From: Nitrincola tibetensis
GTDB taxonomy: Bacteria; Pseudomonadota; Gammaproteobacteria; Pseudomonadales; Balneatricaceae
Length of the DNA: 64,000 bases
NCBI RefSeq assembly: GCF_003284585.1
Contig: NZ_QKRX01000004.1
Coordinates: 304,998-368,997 of the forward strand
Direction: 5' to 3'
The notes under the pieces are model-generated. The model was given only the letters and a program-made list of their open reading frames with translations. It was not told where the DNA came from and made no database searches. Position 1 is the first letter of the stretch. Every line of letters begins with the position of its first letter. The translations under genes were made by a program, and so were the position numbers. Below are positions 63,933 to 64,000 of the stretch, piece by piece.

Positions 63933-63960
63933 ACCTCCATCACTTTTAATCGATGGAGGT
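63933..63960 (+). promoter_or_regulatory. Hairpin covering the ribosome site of the IS accessory gene
   Basis: ACCTCCATC and GATGGAGGT are perfect 9-bp arms 10 nt apart. The right arm contains the GGAGG used by the gene at 63965, so an RNA entering from hsdM would hide it, as in several IS families. Confidence 0.6.
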
Positions 63961-63964
63961 CGGT

Positions 63965-64000
63965 ATGAGCAACCAAACCAAGCAACACACCTGGCAACAG
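63965..64000 (+). CDS. IS66 accessory protein (TnpA-like), start only
   Basis: Twelve codons are visible (MSNQTKQHTWQQ) after GGAGG. The HTWQQ ending resembles the start of IS66 accessory proteins whose next residues form a W..SGLS..FC helix-turn-helix. The call rests on the IS end and this short start. Confidence 0.5.
   Translation, partial: MSNQTKQHTWQQ

Larger units (their letters stand above)
63881..64000 (+). mobile_element. Left end of an IS66-family insertion sequence
   Basis: The terminal bases GTAAGCG match the IS66 inverted-repeat start, and the first gene typical of the family begins 84 bp in. The element runs off the window. IS66 makes 8-bp target duplications; the candidate here is TTAATAGG at 63873-63880. 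Confidence 0.7.

Noticed and set aside
1..64000. tRNA genes, rRNA genes or a CRISPR array
   Set aside because: No cloverleaf, rRNA segment or regularly spaced direct-repeat array was seen on either strand by eye.

Overview
The window looks like chromosomal DNA of a gammaproteobacterium, probably a marine Oceanospirillales/Saccharospirillaceae-type organism. The evidence is the Pseudomonas-like gene sets (thrS-infC, argG-motY-rnt-grxD, lutABC, metR, long-form leuA), the polar-flagellum protein MotY and the moderate GC content. The genus is inference. Almost every kilobase encodes a housekeeping gene, except the last 10 kb, which is a defence island ending in an insertion sequence.

Layout. 1-2.6 kb: infC (cut by the window edge, ATT start) and thrS, preceded by a leader with two hairpins that look like tRNA-Thr anticodon arms. 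2.6-8.8 kb: D-lactate dehydrogenase, an RND efflux pair and a GST-like protein. 8.8-11.2 kb: an Lrp/AsnC regulator divergent from leuA. 11.2-15 kb: a FadR-type regulator divergent from the L-lactate utilization operon lutABC. 15-17 kb: rimK with an aspartoacylase-like partner. 17.2-25.8 kb: a complete operon for the lower mevalonate pathway (HMG-CoA reductase, type 2 IPP isomerase, HMG-CoA synthase, two GHMP kinases, diphosphomevalonate decarboxylase), with polB at its end. 25.9-35.2 kb: argG, motY, rnt, grxD, argD, argF, metR, class II DAHP synthase and a DUF3549 protein. 35.3-37.3 kb: a CBS-domain protein and two genes resembling phage lambda O and P, the proposed domesticated helicase-loading pair DopC/DopE. 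37.4-43.4 kb: purU, an AMP/thymidine phosphorylase with a PRPP-synthase-like partner, nfsA, a flavodoxin and a G3E GTPase behind a Zur-like box. 43.5-48.7 kb: a sensor diguanylate cyclase, a cold-shock gene, an unexplained structured RNA region and a YgiQ-type radical SAM protein. 48.9-53.4 kb: a DUF2061 protein and a second RND pump.

53.8-64 kb: a six-gene, translationally coupled operon hsdR-hsdS-ptuA-ptuB-DUF1016-hsdM. A Septu-like ATPase/HNH pair and a PD-(D/E)XK nuclease lie inside a type I restriction-modification operon. hsdS contains a run of 13 C between its two recognition domains, so a slip of one base either way truncates it after the first domain: a likely phase-variable switch. 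The left end of an IS66-family element begins 12 bp after hsdM and runs off the window.

The composite defence operon with its poly-C hsdS is the best candidate for a little-described system. The thrS leader, the lambda O/P-like pair and the structured region near 46.3 kb are the next most interesting. No rRNA, tRNA or CRISPR array was found.
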